DNA of 64,000 nt from Prosopocoilus inquinatus (Eukaryota; Arthropoda; Insecta; Coleoptera; Lucanidae): positions 58,762,101 to 58,826,100 of the forward strand of contig CM069872.1 in NCBI GenBank assembly GCA_036172665.1, in the 5' to 3' direction. The notes beneath the pieces were generated by a model that ran no database searches, was not told where the DNA came from, and saw only the letters and a list, made by a program, of their open reading frames with translations. A program made the position numbers and the translations under genes. Shown one piece after another: positions 1-13,030 of this stretch. Position 1 is the stretch's first letter; each line of letters opens with the position of its first letter.

Positions 1-520
1 CCTACATAAAAAAAGAGGTTGAAGAAATAATCGCTAAATAAATTTAATCAACGGAAAGTTGCAGCGCTGTAAAACAAGCCCGCGGCGCGTACAAACTTTC
101 CATCGAATCATTTAACACGAAATATATTGTTGAACATGTGCTGAACGGCGAACTAGAGCGCGCGCCTGCAAAACAACTCCCGCGGAATTACGACGCGAAA
201 TATAATTGCTCGCGTTTATTTAAATATCGCTCGCGCCCTAAGAGAATTATTTACCAACAATTTACTCCGCCATAAATCACGTTAAACCGGCGAATTTTCC
301 TTTTCCTCTTCGGGGAGTTTTCAAATGCAGACGCGCCCGACCGCACGCCGCGCCGCGCCGCGCCGTTCTGCTGATGCCGAATTTGTATAGCGCCGCATTA
401 ACCGCGGAAATATTGTAAATAATACTTTTCCCGCTGACTTTTCAGACACTCACAAATACAGAAAGTGCAACCTCGTCTTTATTTCCACGTGCAATAAAAT
501 TACAAGCAGGAACCAAGCGC
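1..520. other. Non-coding, no gene seen
   Basis: AT-rich sequence with scattered CpG and no convincing reading frame. A short GC-rich simple run of CGCCG units lies at about 345-365; similar runs occur near 10155 and 31435. Nothing else recognised. Confidence 0.6.
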
Positions 521-1446
521 ATTTCAGATGACGTCGAGAAAACCCAATCGCGTTTAAAGGTCAAGAGGGATTGCAATTTTAATTTCTTCGTTTAAAAAGC
601 AACTTGCAAAAAAATGACTGTTTAACCGAGTAAAATAATAATTTCCAACGGTTCTCCCGAAACGGATGAACTGCGCTTGCGGATCTTCGCAAAAGATGAT
701 GCAGTTCTGCGTAAAAATAGAAACTCCGAAAGCTATTGTTACGGTTAATTTTGAGCGTTAGCCGTAATAAGGGGCGAAGTCAAAATAGAGAATACATTTT
801 TTTATTAAGTTAATACAAATAAATAATTAATGTGAAGAACAGTAGGCATGACTTACATTATCTGGTGGATAATTGAAAATGTCGTAAAGCGACGAAACCG
901 GTCGTGTTTGAAGAAATTAAAAAAAAAATATAGAAAGACTCAGCTTTTTAATTATATTATAAATAAAACCTGCAAACAGAAATGCAAGATTATAATAATA
1001 TTAAACAAGTTGTAAGTGTAAGTGTAAATATTTTGTGTAAGTGTCCACCAGATAATGTAAGTCACACCTACTGTTCTTCATATTAATTATTTATTAGTGA
1101 ACTTAATTTAAAAATGTATTCTCTATTTTGACTTCGCCCCTCATTACGGCTAACGCTCAAAATTAACCGTAACATTATCTTTCGGAGTTTCTGTTTTTAG
1201 ACAGAACTGCATCATCTTTTGCAAACATTTGCAAGCGCAGTTCATCTGTTTCGGGAGAAGCGTTGAAAATTATTATTTCACGCGATTAAACAGTCATAAA
1301 AACCGACGTCTTCGTTTTTACTGGATTCTAGCTTACGGGAATCTCCATTTCTTTCCACGTTGCTTTTTCAACGGAGAAATTAAAATTGCAATCCCTCTTG
1401 ATCTTTAAACGCGATTGGATTTTCCTGACGTCATCCATCTGAAATG
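521..1446. mobile_element. Foldback / MITE-like element with long inverted arms
   Basis: The left arm (about 521-870) is repeated as its reverse complement on the right (about 1042-1446), around a spacer of roughly 170 bp. Both outer ends carry CATTTCAGATG read inward. Shared landmarks in the same order include GACGTC, a CAATCGCGTTTAAA-like stretch, GAGGGATTGCAATTTTAAT, GCCGTAAT and the inner TTACATTATCTGGTGGA. The arms differ by substitutions and small indels, so the element is old. No transposase frame lies inside and no target-site duplication is evident. This fits a non-autonomous foldback or MITE-type element; the superfamily is unknown. Confidence 0.8.
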
Positions 1447-1687
1447 ATTGAATCGATGAGTGCATAACCGCGTTTAGTTTTAAAATTTACTGTTTCGAGA
1501 AAGCAACAAATAACTTCCTCTAGATTTTTATTTTAGGTAATTATTGGCTTCGGGAGGCTTCAGATATCCCTATCTGAAGGAATTTGAAGCCGATAATTCA
1601 CTTAAGATAAACATCTTGAATGTCATTTGTTGTTTTCTCAACGCAGTAAATTTGGACTGAACACGGTTATGCACTCATCGATTCAAT
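1447..1687. mobile_element. Second palindromic (MITE-like) element, abutting the first
   Basis: About 118 bp (1447-1563) reads back as its reverse complement to 1687, around a loop of only a few bases inside CAGATATCCCTATCTG. The outer ends read ATTGAATCGATGAGTGCATA and its complement. The arms match at roughly four positions in five by eye. It starts at the base after the 3' end of the larger foldback element. No coding capacity. Family unknown. Confidence 0.75.
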
Positions 1688-3120
1688 TATGTTGTCGACT
1701 TTTTTGCTGAATGTATATTTCGATTGTTTTGGTGATATCAGGGGTTGACAGATTTAAACTGAATCTAGAATGCAAATAATCTTACCTACATTTTTGATTT
1801 TTGATTTTTTTTACAAGCAAAGTTAAGTTCTAAGGAGAAACACGAAATTATTGTTGATCATGAAAGCTAGTCCTCATATGACGGATGTTATTCTTTGAAT
1901 AAGAGCTGGTTTCTCTTATAGTACGATTTTTTAAAGGAGATCTATTTGTTTCATTTAGGGCCGATTTCATAATTGAACTAAAGGAGATTTTAAAATAAAA
2001 GTTACATTCTGATGTGCAAATAACTAAGTTTTCGCGTCTTTTTGCACCCATGACTGTGACTTTTATTGCTCGCCCGCCCTTAAAGCCCCCTCTGATTGGC
2101 GTTTTTCTGCTTTAAATAATTGCGCACAATGGTGTAGACGAGTAATCACGTTCCGTGTAAACAGCGCTTGAGCGTTTTGTTTAGGGCGTGCACATATTCG
2201 AAATGCCGCACTAATCAAAAGTAAACACGATTATCAAGTGCAAAGCGAACGGATTAGCGCCGCTTTGTATTGTTGTCGGCGTCGGTCGCGTCGGGCGTAA
2301 TAAGACGAGCACACACGTTTAAATCACTCAGGTGTGCACTTATAATTACCATACGTTAACGTAATTCACAGCTACGACGAGATTGAATTACGCGCGCTTA
2401 GATCAATAATGCGTTTTCGGGTAATCTATTTAAGGGGGGCGGTGCGAGGCGACGCGACGCGTCGGTGTTCACCTCGCCTTACTGATGTTGAAGGAAACAT
2501 TCCTCACCTCACACTTGTCACTTTTTTAATATTTTTTTTTTTAAGAACAGCACATTCAAGTTCATTCCAGAGGGAGCAAGAAGCCCTCTATGGTTGAAAC
2601 AATACGTTTCGAGTTCCGAGCAACATCTAAACCGTATAATAGTGAGGAGAGACCTCAGAATAAATCAATTACCGACTCTGTCCTCGGACTTGTAAACTCC
2701 ATTGTACAAGTGTATCTCGCCGAAGACATGATGGATTAGGCGGTATTGGTATTCATTATTGATGGTTTACACCGGCGGGATTGCGGAACCGCACAAGAAA
2801 ATATAGATGGATTACCTGCCCTAACTTGCGCTAATAAAATATTTACCGTCTCATGATTGATGCCGCTTTCCAGTTTCCGGCAAGTTTCTTTCCCGATGTT
2901 TGTCTGTCCTTCGCGCGGACGTGTACGCAATTAAACGTTGACATACAAGGAGAGAAAGAGACAGAGAGATTTCTTTAAAATTCTTTGCGCTCGCAGTGAC
3001 CAATCGAAATCGAAATGGACACCGAACTTACGTAACATCTACGCGTCGCAATTACTTTTGCTTCTCTCAAATTTACTATGACAAATGCACTGTAAAATTA
3101 TTATTAATCGATTCTAACGA
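1688..3120. other. Non-coding, no gene seen
   Basis: AT-rich to mixed unique sequence. Short open frames here have no recognisable domains and no supporting splice or start context. No repeat structure stood out. Confidence 0.5.
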
Positions 3121-6100
3121 AAGTTAACGTTTTTAAAAAAAAATCGATCTTTTGTTTTTTAATTAAAAAAAAAAAACGCGCAAAAAATCCATCGTTGTTC
3201 GTTTGTTGTTTCTGACGAAAGTTCACGTTCATCGCAAAAAGTCCGCATTTTGTTTCTTGATTCTGAAATGTGCGTTAAAATCGACCTTCTTTCGGTCGTC
3301 TAGAAAAAATCGATTTTCTCTCATTTTTGATTCTAAGAAGACACATAAAAAAATCGATCGGCTTTTGTTTCTCTGTCCCTAACACAGTGCAGTGTACAAA
3401 AAAGGCGATTTCTTTTTTGATTCGTAGAAAGAACATAAAAATCATCATCTTTTGTTTATTCATCATTCTAATGGAAGTTCATAATAACAATGATCTTCCG
3501 TTTTTTTTTTTAATTCTATGAAACTGCACAAAAAAATCGATCGTCGTTTGTTTATCGTCGGTTCGGACGAAAGTTCATCGCAAAAATCCCAAATTCTGTT
3601 TCTTCATTCTAAAATGTGCATTAAAATCGACTTTCTTTCGATTATTGTTTATCGATTGTTTATAAAAATCGATTTTCTTTCGTTTTTGATTCTAAGTAGG
3701 CACATAAAAAATCGATCGACGTTTGTTTTCGTGTCCCTAACCGCAGTGCATAAAAAAATCGGTTTTCTTGTTTTCTTTTTCTTTTTTTTTTTTTGATTCT
3801 TGGAAAGAGCATAAAAATCCGTCGTCATTTGTTAATTGATTGATAAATATTTTCTGTTTCTTTTTTTTTTAGTTTTTAGAAAATGACATTAAAGCAATCG
3901 ATCGTCGTTTGTTTATTTTATTGTTTCTGACGAAAGTTCAGCGCAAAAAAATCACCGGTTTTTGTTTCATGATTCTAAATTGTGCGTTAAAATCGACTTT
4001 CTTTCGATTATTATTTATCGATTGTTTATAAAAGTCGATTTTCTTTCGTTTTTGATTCTAAGTAGGCACATAAAAAATCGATTGGCATTTGTTTCCGTGT
4101 CCCTAGCCGCAGTGCATAAAAAAATCGGTTTTCTTGTTTCTTTTTTTTTCGATTCATTCTAATGGAAGTTCATAATAATTAACGATCTTCCGCTTTTTTT
4201 TTAATTCTAAGAAACTGCACAAAAAAAATCGATCGTCGTTTGTTTGTCGTCGATTCGGACAGAAAGTTCATCGCAAAAATCCCAAATTCTGTTTCTTCAT
4301 TCAAAAATGTGCATTAAAATAGACTTTCTTTCGATTATTGTTTATCGATTGTTTATAAAAATCGATTTTCTTTCGTTTTTGATTCTAAGTAGGCACATAA
4401 AAAATCGATCGGCATTTGTTTCCGTGTCCCTAATCGCAGTGCATAAAAAAATCGGTTTTCTTGTTTTCTTTTTCTTTTTTTTTTTGATTCTTTGAAATAG
4501 CATAAAAATCCGTCGTCACTTGTTAATTGATTGATAAATATCTTCTGTTTTTTTTTTTGGTTCTAAGAAAATGACATGAACACAATCGATCGTCGTTTGT
4601 TTATTTTATTGTTTCTGACGAAAGTTCATCGCAAAAAAAAAATCACCGGTTTTTGTTCCGTGATTCTAAAACGTGCGTTAAAATCGAATTTCTTTCGATC
4701 GTTTATCGACTGTTTACTTAAAAAAGAAGTCGATTTTCTTTTATTCTTGATTCCGAGAAGCTACGCAAAAAGTCGATCGTCGTCATTTGTTTCTCTGTCC
4801 CTAATCGCGGTGCACAAAAGAAAAAAAAAATCGGTTTTCTTGTTTCTTTTTTTTTTCGATTCATAGAAACAGCATCGTCTTTTGTTTATTCGTCATTCTA
4901 ACGGAAGTTCATAATAATTAACGATCTTCCGCTTTTTTGTTTAATTCTAAGAAACTGCACAAAAAAAAAAACGATCGTCGTTTGTTTGTCGTCGATTCGG
5001 ACAGAAAGTTCATCGCAAAAATCCCAAATTCTGTTTCTTCATTCTAAAATGTGCATTAAAATCGACTTTCTTTCGATTATTGTTTATCGATTGTTTATAA
5101 AAACCGATTTTCTTCCGTTTTTGATTCTAAGTAGGCACATAAAAAATCGATCGGCATTTGTTTCCGTGTCCCTAACCGCAGTGCATAAAAAAATCGGTTT
5201 TCTTGTTTTCTTTTTCTCTTTTTTTTGATTCTTTGAAATAGCATAAAAATCCGTCGTCACTTGTTAATTGATTGATAAATATCTTCTGTTTTTTTTGTTC
5301 TAAGAAAATGACTATAAAACAATCGATCGTCGTTTGTTTATTTTATTGTTTCTGACGAAAGTTCATCGCAAAAAAAAAATCACCGGTTTTTGTTCCATGA
5401 TTCTAAAACGTGCGTTAAAATCGACTTTCTTTCTATCGTTTATCGACTGTTTACTTAAAAAAGAAGTCGATTTTCTTTTATTCTTGATTCCGAGAAGCTA
5501 CGCAAAAAGTCGATCGTCGTCATTTGTTTCTCTGTCCCTAACCGCGGTGCACAAAAGAAAAAAAAAATCGGTTTTCTTGTTTCTTTTTTTTTCGATTCAT
5601 AGAAACAGCATCGTCTCTTGTTTATTCATCATTCTAATGGAAGTTCATAATAATTAACGATCTTCCGCTTTTTTGTTTAATTCTAAGAAACTGCACAAAA
5701 AAAAAAGATCGTCGTTTGTTTGTCGTCGATTCGGACAGAAAGTTCATCGCAAAAATCCCAAATTCTGTTTCTTCATTCTAAAATGTGCATTAAAATCGAC
5801 TTTCTTTCGATTATTGTTTATCGATTGTTTATAAAAATCGATTTTCTTTCGTTTTTGATTCTAAGTAGGCACATAAAAAATCGATCGACGTTTGTTTCCG
5901 TGTCCCTAACCGCAGTGCATAAAAAAATCGGTTTTCTTGTTTTCTTTTTCTTTTTTTCTTTGATTCTTTGAAATAGCATAAAAATCCGTCGTCACTTGTT
6001 AATTGATTGATAAATATCTTCTGTTTTTTTTGTTCTAAGAAAATGACTATAAAACAATCGATCGTCGTTTGTTTATTTTATTGTTTCTGACGAAAGTTCA

Positions 6101-9000
6101 TCGCAAAAAAAAAATCACCGGTTTTTGTTCCATGATTCTAAAACGTGCGTTAAAATCGACTTTCTTTCTATCGTTTATCGACTGTTTACTTAAAAAAGAA
6201 GTCGATTTTCTTTTATTCTTGATTCCGAGAAGCTACGCAAAAAGTCGATCGTCGTCATTTGTTTCTCTGTCCCTAACCGCGGTGCACAAAAGAAAAAAAA
6301 AATCGGTTTTCTTGTTTCTTTTTTTTTCGATTCATAGAAACAGCATCGTCTCTTGTTTATTCATCATTCTAATGGAAGTTCATAATAATTAACGATCTTC
6401 CGCTTTTTTGTTTAATTCTAAGAAACTGCACAAAAAAAAAAGATCGTCGTTTGTTTGTCGTCGATTCGGACAGAAAGTTCATCGCAAAAATCCCAAATTC
6501 TGTTTCTTCATTCTAAAATGTGCATTAAAATCGACTTTCTTTCGATTATTGTTTATCGATTGTTTATAAAAATCGATTTTCTTTCGTTTTTGATTCTAAG
6601 TAGGCACATAAAAAATCGATCGACGTTTGTTTCCGTGTCCCTAACCGCAGTGCATAAAAAAATCGGTTTTCTTGTTTTCTTTTTCTTTTTTTCTTTGATT
6701 CTTTGAAATAGCATAAAAATCCGTCGTCACTTGTTAATTGATTGATAAATATCTTCTGTTTTTTTTTTGGTTCTAAGAAAATGACATTAAAACAATCGAC
6801 CGTCGTTTGTTTATTTTATTGTTTCTGACGAAAGTTCATCGCAAAAAAAAAATCACCGGTTTTTGTTCCATGATTCTAAAACGTGCGTTAAAATCGACTT
6901 TCTTTCTACCGTTTATCGACTGTTTACTTAAAAAAGAAGTCGATTTTCTTTTATTCTTGATTCCGAGAAGCTACGCAAAAAGTCGATCGTCGTCATTTGT
7001 TTCTGTCCCTAACCGCGGTGCACAAAAGAAAAAAAAAATCGGTTTTCTTGTTTCTTTTTTTTTCGATTCATAGAAACAGCATCGTCTTTTGTTTATTCGT
7101 CATTCTAACGGAAGTTCATAATAATTAACGATCTTCCGCTTTTTTGTTTAATTCTAAGAAACTGCACAAAAAAAAAACGATCGTCGTTTGTTTGTCGTCG
7201 ATTCGGACAGAAAGTTCATCGCAAAAATCCCAAATTCTGTTTCTTCATTCTAAAATGTGCATTAAAATCGACTTTCTTTCGATTATTGTTTGTCGATTGT
7301 TTATAAAAATCGATTTTCTTTCGTTTTTGATTCTAAGTAGGCACATAAAAAATCGATCGGCAGTTGTTTCTCGGTCCCTAACCCCAGTGCATAAAAAAAA
7401 CGGTTTTCTTGTTTTCTTTTTCTTTTTTTTTGATTCTTGGAAAGAGCATAAAAATCCGTCGTCATTTGTTAATTGATTGATAAATATTTTCTGTTTTTTT
7501 TTTTTTTTGGTTCTAAGAAAATGACATTAAAACAATCGATCGTCGTTTGTTTATTTTATTGTTTCTGACGAAAGTTCATCGCAAAAAAAAATTACCGATT
7601 TTTGTTCCATGATTCTAAAATGTGCGTTAAAATCGAATTTCTTTCTATCGTTTATCGACTGTTTACTTAAAAAAAAAGTCTATTTTCTTTTATTCTTGAT
7701 TCCTAGAAGCTACGCAAAAAGTCGATCGTCGTCATTTGTTTCTCTGTCCCTAACCGCGGTGCACAAAAGAAAAAAAAAATCGGTTTTCTTGTTTCTTTTT
7801 TTTTCGATTCATAGAAACAGCATCGTCTTTTGTTTATTCGTCATTCTAACGGAAGTTCATAATAATTAACGGATCTTCCGCTTTTTTTTATTCTAAGAAA
7901 CTGCATAAAAAAATCGATCGTCGTTTGTTTGTCGTCGATTCGGACGAAAGTTCATCGCAAAAATTCCAAATTCTGTTTCTTCTTTCTGAAATGTGCATCA
8001 AAATCGACTTTCTTTCGATTTTATTCATCGATTGTTTATGAAAATCGATTTTCTTTCATTTTTGATTCCAAGAAGGCACATAAAAAATCGATCGTCATTT
8101 GTTTCTCAGCCGCAAGCCAGGTGCATAAAAAAATCGATTTTTTTGTTTTTTTTGTTTTTTTTTTTTTGATTATTGGAAGCATAAAAATCCATAATTTGTT
8201 TTTGATTCTTTGAGAGTGCATAAAATCCGTAGTCGTTTGTTTATTGATTGTAATAAAAGCTCATAATAATATAACTATTCTTTCGTTTGTTATTATTTCT
8301 TTTTAAATTTTTTGAAAGAGCATACAAATGATAATCTTCATTTGTTTATCGATTCTAATAGCAGTTCGTAATAACAACAACGATTTACAGTTTTATTTTA
8401 ATTTAAGAAAATGCAACGAAAAATCTATCGTCGTTTGTTTCTGATTTCTGAGACGAAAGTTCATTGCAAAAAATCCGAAATTTTGTTTCTCGATTTTAAA
8501 ATGTGCGTTAAAATCGACTTTCCTTCGATTATTTATAAAAAAGAAAGTAGATTTTCTTTTATTTTTGATTATAAGAAGCTACATAAAAATCGATTGGCAT
8601 TTGTTTCTCGGCCCTAACCGCGATTTCTTGTTCATTTTTTTTTTGATTCTTGGAAAGATCATAAAAATTCATCGTCATTTTTTATTCGTTCGAATAGAAG
8701 CTCATAATAACAAATCAACTTTCTTTTGTTTATTTATTTTTTTAATTTTCAGAAAGAGGAACAACACTAAATAAATAAATCTATTTTCTTTTGTTTCTTT
8801 CTTTTTGATTGTCAGGCCATCGTCGTTTGTTTATTGATTCGCCATTAAAAAATCCATCTTCTTCGGTTTTTTGATTGCGAAACGCGCATTATAAAAAATC
8901 ATCATCTCTAACAGAAGCTAATATAATAAATCGATTTTCTTTTGGTTTTTCTTTTCTGTTTTTAAAAAGTTCATAAAATTGATTGTTGATTTATTTCTGA
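3121..9000. repeat. Satellite array with a ~735-bp dimeric higher-order unit
   Basis: The landmark GACGAAAGTTCA or GACAGAAAGTTCA occurs at about 3214, 3566, 3929, 4258, 4617, 5000, 5354, 5734, 6089, 6469, 6827, 7206, 7567, 7943 and 8452. In the centre, spacing alternates between about 355 and 380 bp, so two diverged monomer types form a dimer of about 735-740 bp. Each monomer holds smaller sub-repeats of roughly 70 bp built on AAAATCGATCG, TTTGTTT and TTTTGATTCTAAGAA. The edges (3.1-3.5 and 8.0-9.0 kb) are more decayed than the core. The Phe/Lys/Arg-rich frames through the array are by-products of the repeat. Confidence 0.92.
5231..6700. repeat. Two apparently identical adjacent 735-bp dimers
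   Basis: Reading 5231-5965 against 5966-6700 I found no difference, including in homopolymer runs and rare variants such as CGTCTCTTG. Neighbouring dimers differ at several positions. This marks the youngest part of the array, or an assembly duplication. Confidence 0.7.
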
Positions 9001-9009
9001 CGAAAAATG

Positions 9010-9755
9010 CTCCCCTGCCCTCGGCGATCCCCTTAAACTTTCGACAGAGCAGAACTCAAGTACTGGTTTTTTAAACTCTGTCAATCAACTTCGGCTAAAT
9101 CATGTTTCAACGGTTCGATCGTCTTGTAATTTTGCAAAAACTGTGGGCATAGTATCTCAGACAACCCCGCCAAATTCCATCCAAAACGCGTGGCTTGAAA
9201 AATTGTTACGCGGCCGGAAGCGTGGAACGCACCGATTTAATGCCTTTCCGCCCGCTAAATTTCACCTGGCGCGGTGCGAAATTAAATTAGAACTTAAGAA
9301 AGCGCCATCCAACGGCGGCCTATTAGAAACCCCAGGCCGTGCCGGCAATAAAAAAGATTTTCTTTGCCTGCAACATTTTATAATAGAGAAGCGATACTCC
9401 CCGACCCTCGGCGGTCCACTTAAACGCCCGACAGGGCAAAGCTCAAGCACTGGTTTCTAAAACTGTGTCAATCAAGCTCGATTAATTGATGTTTCAACGG
9501 TTGGAACATCGCGTAATTTTGTAGGAACCCCCGGCGTAGTGTCCGGGACAACCCCGCCAAATTCCATCCAAATCGCACGGCTAGAAAAGTTGTTATGCGG
9601 CCGGAAGCGCGGAACGCAGCGATTTAACGCGTTTCCGTCCGCTAAATTCCGCCCGGCGCGGCATTAAATTAAAGGACACGAAAGCGCTATCCAAGAAACC
9701 CCAGGTCGTCGCGGAAATGGAAAAGTTTAAAACATTTTTACTGACTTCTAATGAT
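9010..9755. repeat. Tandem duplication, 387-bp unit, two copies
   Basis: CTCCCCTGCCCTCGGCG at 9010 recurs as CTCCCCGACCCTCGGCG at 9397, and the order of landmarks is kept (TTTCAACGGTT, ACAACCCCGCCAAATTCCAT, CGGCCGGAAGCG, GAAACCCCAGG). The second copy has a deletion of about 35 bp near its end. It is more GC-rich than the satellite it abuts and is probably a separate dispersed family. No coding function is supported. Confidence 0.85.
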
Positions 9756-11940
9756 GAAGCACTGTTATGACTTGTTCGGGTGATAATAAAACGATTGCAT
9801 TTGTTTGCGATTGCAGTGCAAGAAAACCACCGCGCAACTCCTTTTGCCGCCAAGTTCTTGAGTAAACAACTCACCTTCTTCTTTTATTAAAGAAAGCATT
9901 AAGACAATTATACGAAGCGGTTACTTGCGGCGGAAAAGACGTCGTACTATGAACATCTCAGCTAAATGACCTCTAAGCTCATCATTTACAGCAAATTTCT
10001 CGCCTTTTTCTTTTCGAAATGGGGGATCGTCTCGTCCTTAAAGTATACTCCTACGTTACAGCGGTTTAATCTCGCGAGGGCAACTGTTTTGCCGGGTTAG
10101 TTGGGACGATTTTTTAATTTCAGAATTCGTCCCGACGTAATCTCTTCGCGCTACGGTTGGAGCGGCGCGGCGCGGCGCGGCGGCTATCCCGCTCCCGACT
10201 GAAAGAAGAATTATTTATTGCCGCCGCCGCCGTTAGTTCGGAGTTCTTTTTAAACTTCGCCGTTTCTTTTTTCGCGGCGCGCAAATCGGAATCATCCGAT
10301 TTTATTATCACTGCACTGTCAATTTTTTGGAGATTAGATGAAATTCTAGATGATTTTTGATTAGAATAAACCGGATTAATTTCTAGTATGCACATACAAG
10401 ACTTGGTATAATCTCGTCAATAAATATTTTTGTTACGGGTTGGGGGTTCCTCTTAGGGGCAGCCGTAATAAGGGACGTAGTCGGAACGAACGAATATGTT
10501 AATAAATAAACAGTTGACGCCAGCATGGTCTTGTAGACTTGCGCAGAGCATCACTGATTTGTTAATGATGATTATATTGTCTGGATTGACTCAGACTAGA
10601 CTAGACTCTGACTTATACTAAAAGCTTTCATCGGCGTTTGGTTTGATCATGATTCCCAGAGGCGAGCGAAGCTCGTGTGCACCAGATTTTTTTAGGTTGC
10701 GGATACCGTTGTTTTTCGGGAGCTTTAAAGGATCCGGAGCGAGCTTTAGCGTTTCAAGCGTGATGTTGTCTGCACTCGCTTGAATCATCATCTAACTAGC
10801 GATGAATCATTTTCATACATCACGGATGCTTGTTACACTGTCGTAATGTTTAGTATTTTTTGTAGCGGAAATGTTATAATTTTTTTTTGGGGTAATCCTC
10901 GTTTAATTTCAATTGATTTAACAATGCAGAACGCGCACAATCAGATGAGCTTTTTGTGTGCGTCATACTCTAACGATTACGTTAACCGCACCGAACATAG
11001 GCGGCAGCCGTTTTAATCGGCGACGCTCCTTGTGACAGTGCAGAAAATCAAGCCTTTATTCTCCTCTCCGTAATCTTATTAAGCGAAACCGGTGCTGCCG
11101 CCGCCGTCGGTTGTTCCAGTGAATCAGCAGCCCTTCGGACGCACGGGGGTGAACTAGTTCCAACTACACAGCACAAATAGTAATTCCCCAAATTGAACCG
11201 CCCCGGCGCGGACCCTTTCTGTTGATTATATATTTAACTTCATTCAGAGCAGATAATTGCATAAAATAAATCGAATTTTTCACTCGCCGCCCAATCAGGA
11301 GCAATTCGTTACGGTACAGTGTTTTTCCTCCCTTAATTTATTCTAGCTAGACTATGTGGGCGCTTGGCGCGGGTCAATTCAAAATAATTTTTTTTTCCCC
11401 GTCCGCGTCTGTCAATTCGATCTGTTTCTTTCTCAGAAGGAAGCGAAACTATTTCCGACTTTGGTTCAGGTCGTTATGGTTGCGGAAGCTCGTCGGTATT
11501 AAAATATGTTCCACGCTCGATTAAGAAGGGCAAACATCGAACAACCACCGCCACCAAGTTTGATTTGGCCATTTCTTTCCTTCTCTCCTCTTGGCCCCGC
11601 CATGTTATTGCCGAAATCGAGTCGGAGGAATGAGGGAGGTCGTGCGTCGCGGCGGTCGTTTCCTGCAAGCTTTTTGCTCCCGTCTCTGTTACATGACGTC
11701 TGCACGAAGTAAATCATTTCCAAGGAGATGTTCCGAGTGTTTTTAGGGCTGCGGGAATTAAGACAAAGGAACTCGCACAAGAAAGGGCGGCGATGTTATT
11801 ATCAAACTTTGCTTGCTTTTCGCGTCTCGTACACTTACTTACAAAAACCGAGCTCAGTATTCAAATCGCTTAGTGTCATTAAATGTTTTTTTTTATGAAT
11901 GATGCTGTCATGAAGAAAACAAAATAAATAAAAGGGTGGT
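9756..11940. other. Mostly unique non-coding DNA
   Basis: No supportable gene. It contains a GGCGC simple run at about 10155-10182 and a possible decayed foldback relic at about 10437-10600, listed separately. The rest is AT-rich with some CpG-rich patches. Confidence 0.5.
10437..10600. mobile_element. Possible decayed relative of the 0.5-1.4 kb foldback arm
   Basis: The order GTTACGG, GCCGTAATAAGGG, CG-AGTC, GAATA, TAATAAATAA, GCATG and ATTATATTGTCTGG parallels the left foldback arm at about 739-866. Similarity is limited and was judged by eye. Confidence 0.35.
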
Positions 11941-11989
11941 TACACGATAAGTTATAAATAATTACGAAGAACAAAACGTTCATCTCGTT

Positions 11990-13030
11990 TAAGATGTAAG
12001 AGAAAAAGTTAGGCTTGATAAAAAGTTACAAAACATCAATTTGGGGCAATTATTAGAAATGTAAGCTACGTGCGAGTACTCCCGATAACGCGCAGACGCC
12101 CTTTTTAGGGGACCTTGTAATCTATTACATGCACGCGGGCTTGATATTGATCATAAGACGAACATTTTGTGCTTGAGGAAAAGGAACGCCGGTTTGTTAT
12201 TTGTTGAAATCGATTCTGTTTTTTGTTGAAATCGATTTGAACGAGTTTGACTTTTATTTACGCCGTTGGGAGGGGACTCAAAGGATTCTGTTTTTTTTTT
12301 CTCATCGCTCTTCGTCTTTAACATGCTGTTGGGGAAGTGAATCCTTGGGGTCGTTTAGGGGGAAGTCGGCGCAGCACCACGAACTGGATGGGACAAACAC
12401 GCGCAACGTGTTTCTTTTGTTATTACTTAACGGCGTTTTTATCTATCAGTTTACTAAATATGACCACAAGGTTTAGATTGGAAACGTAAGCTACGCGTGA
12501 GTACTCCCGCTAACGCGCAGACGCCCTTATTCCATAGTAATGTGTTACACGCAAATGCATGCGGGCTTGCTTTGACATAAAGATCGCTAAATAAATAAAT
12601 AATAAAGCACAACTGAAAATTACAAAACGTCAATTTGAAGCAATTATTCGTTTGTCGTATTTTGTGTCTAAACTCGATTCAGTTTGACTTGACTATAATT
12701 TGATTTATTTAATTATTATCAGTTCGGTTCCCTCTTTCGCTCGAACTTTCGGTTAAAAAAATTGTCAGTGCTCTTAATTCAATTTGACGAATCGACGACG
12801 AATCGTAAGAAATGTGAGAAGTGAAAGAAAGAAATCCCAATTAGAAAAATTACAGAAGAGGAAATGGTACAGACATGGCCACAAGGATTGGATCGGGTAT
12901 GTAAGCTACGCGTGAGTACTCCCGCTAACGCGCAGGCGCTCTTTTTCTGGGACCTCGTAATCTGTTACACACCTAGGCATGCAGGCTTGCTCTTTAATAT
13001 AAAAGTCACTGAATAAATAATAAAAGACAG
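11990..13030. repeat. Tandem array, ~420-bp unit, three copies
   Basis: GTAAGCTACG followed by CGAGTACTCCC or TGAGTACTCCC and TAACGCGCAG occurs at 12061, 12486 and 12901 (spacings 425 and 415). Each box is followed by a GTTACAC/ATTACAT and GCGGGCTTG or GCAGGCTTG segment, then an AT-rich tail. The flanks also repeat, for example CAATTTG-AGCAATTATT before the first two boxes. Confidence 0.8.

Noticed and set aside
3518..8213. Repeated forward frames of 83-110 codons, some nearly identical
   Set aside because: They recur with the ~735-bp satellite period, are Phe/Lys/Arg-rich from T- and A-runs, and sit in a multi-copy array with indels. No domain or start context supports coding.
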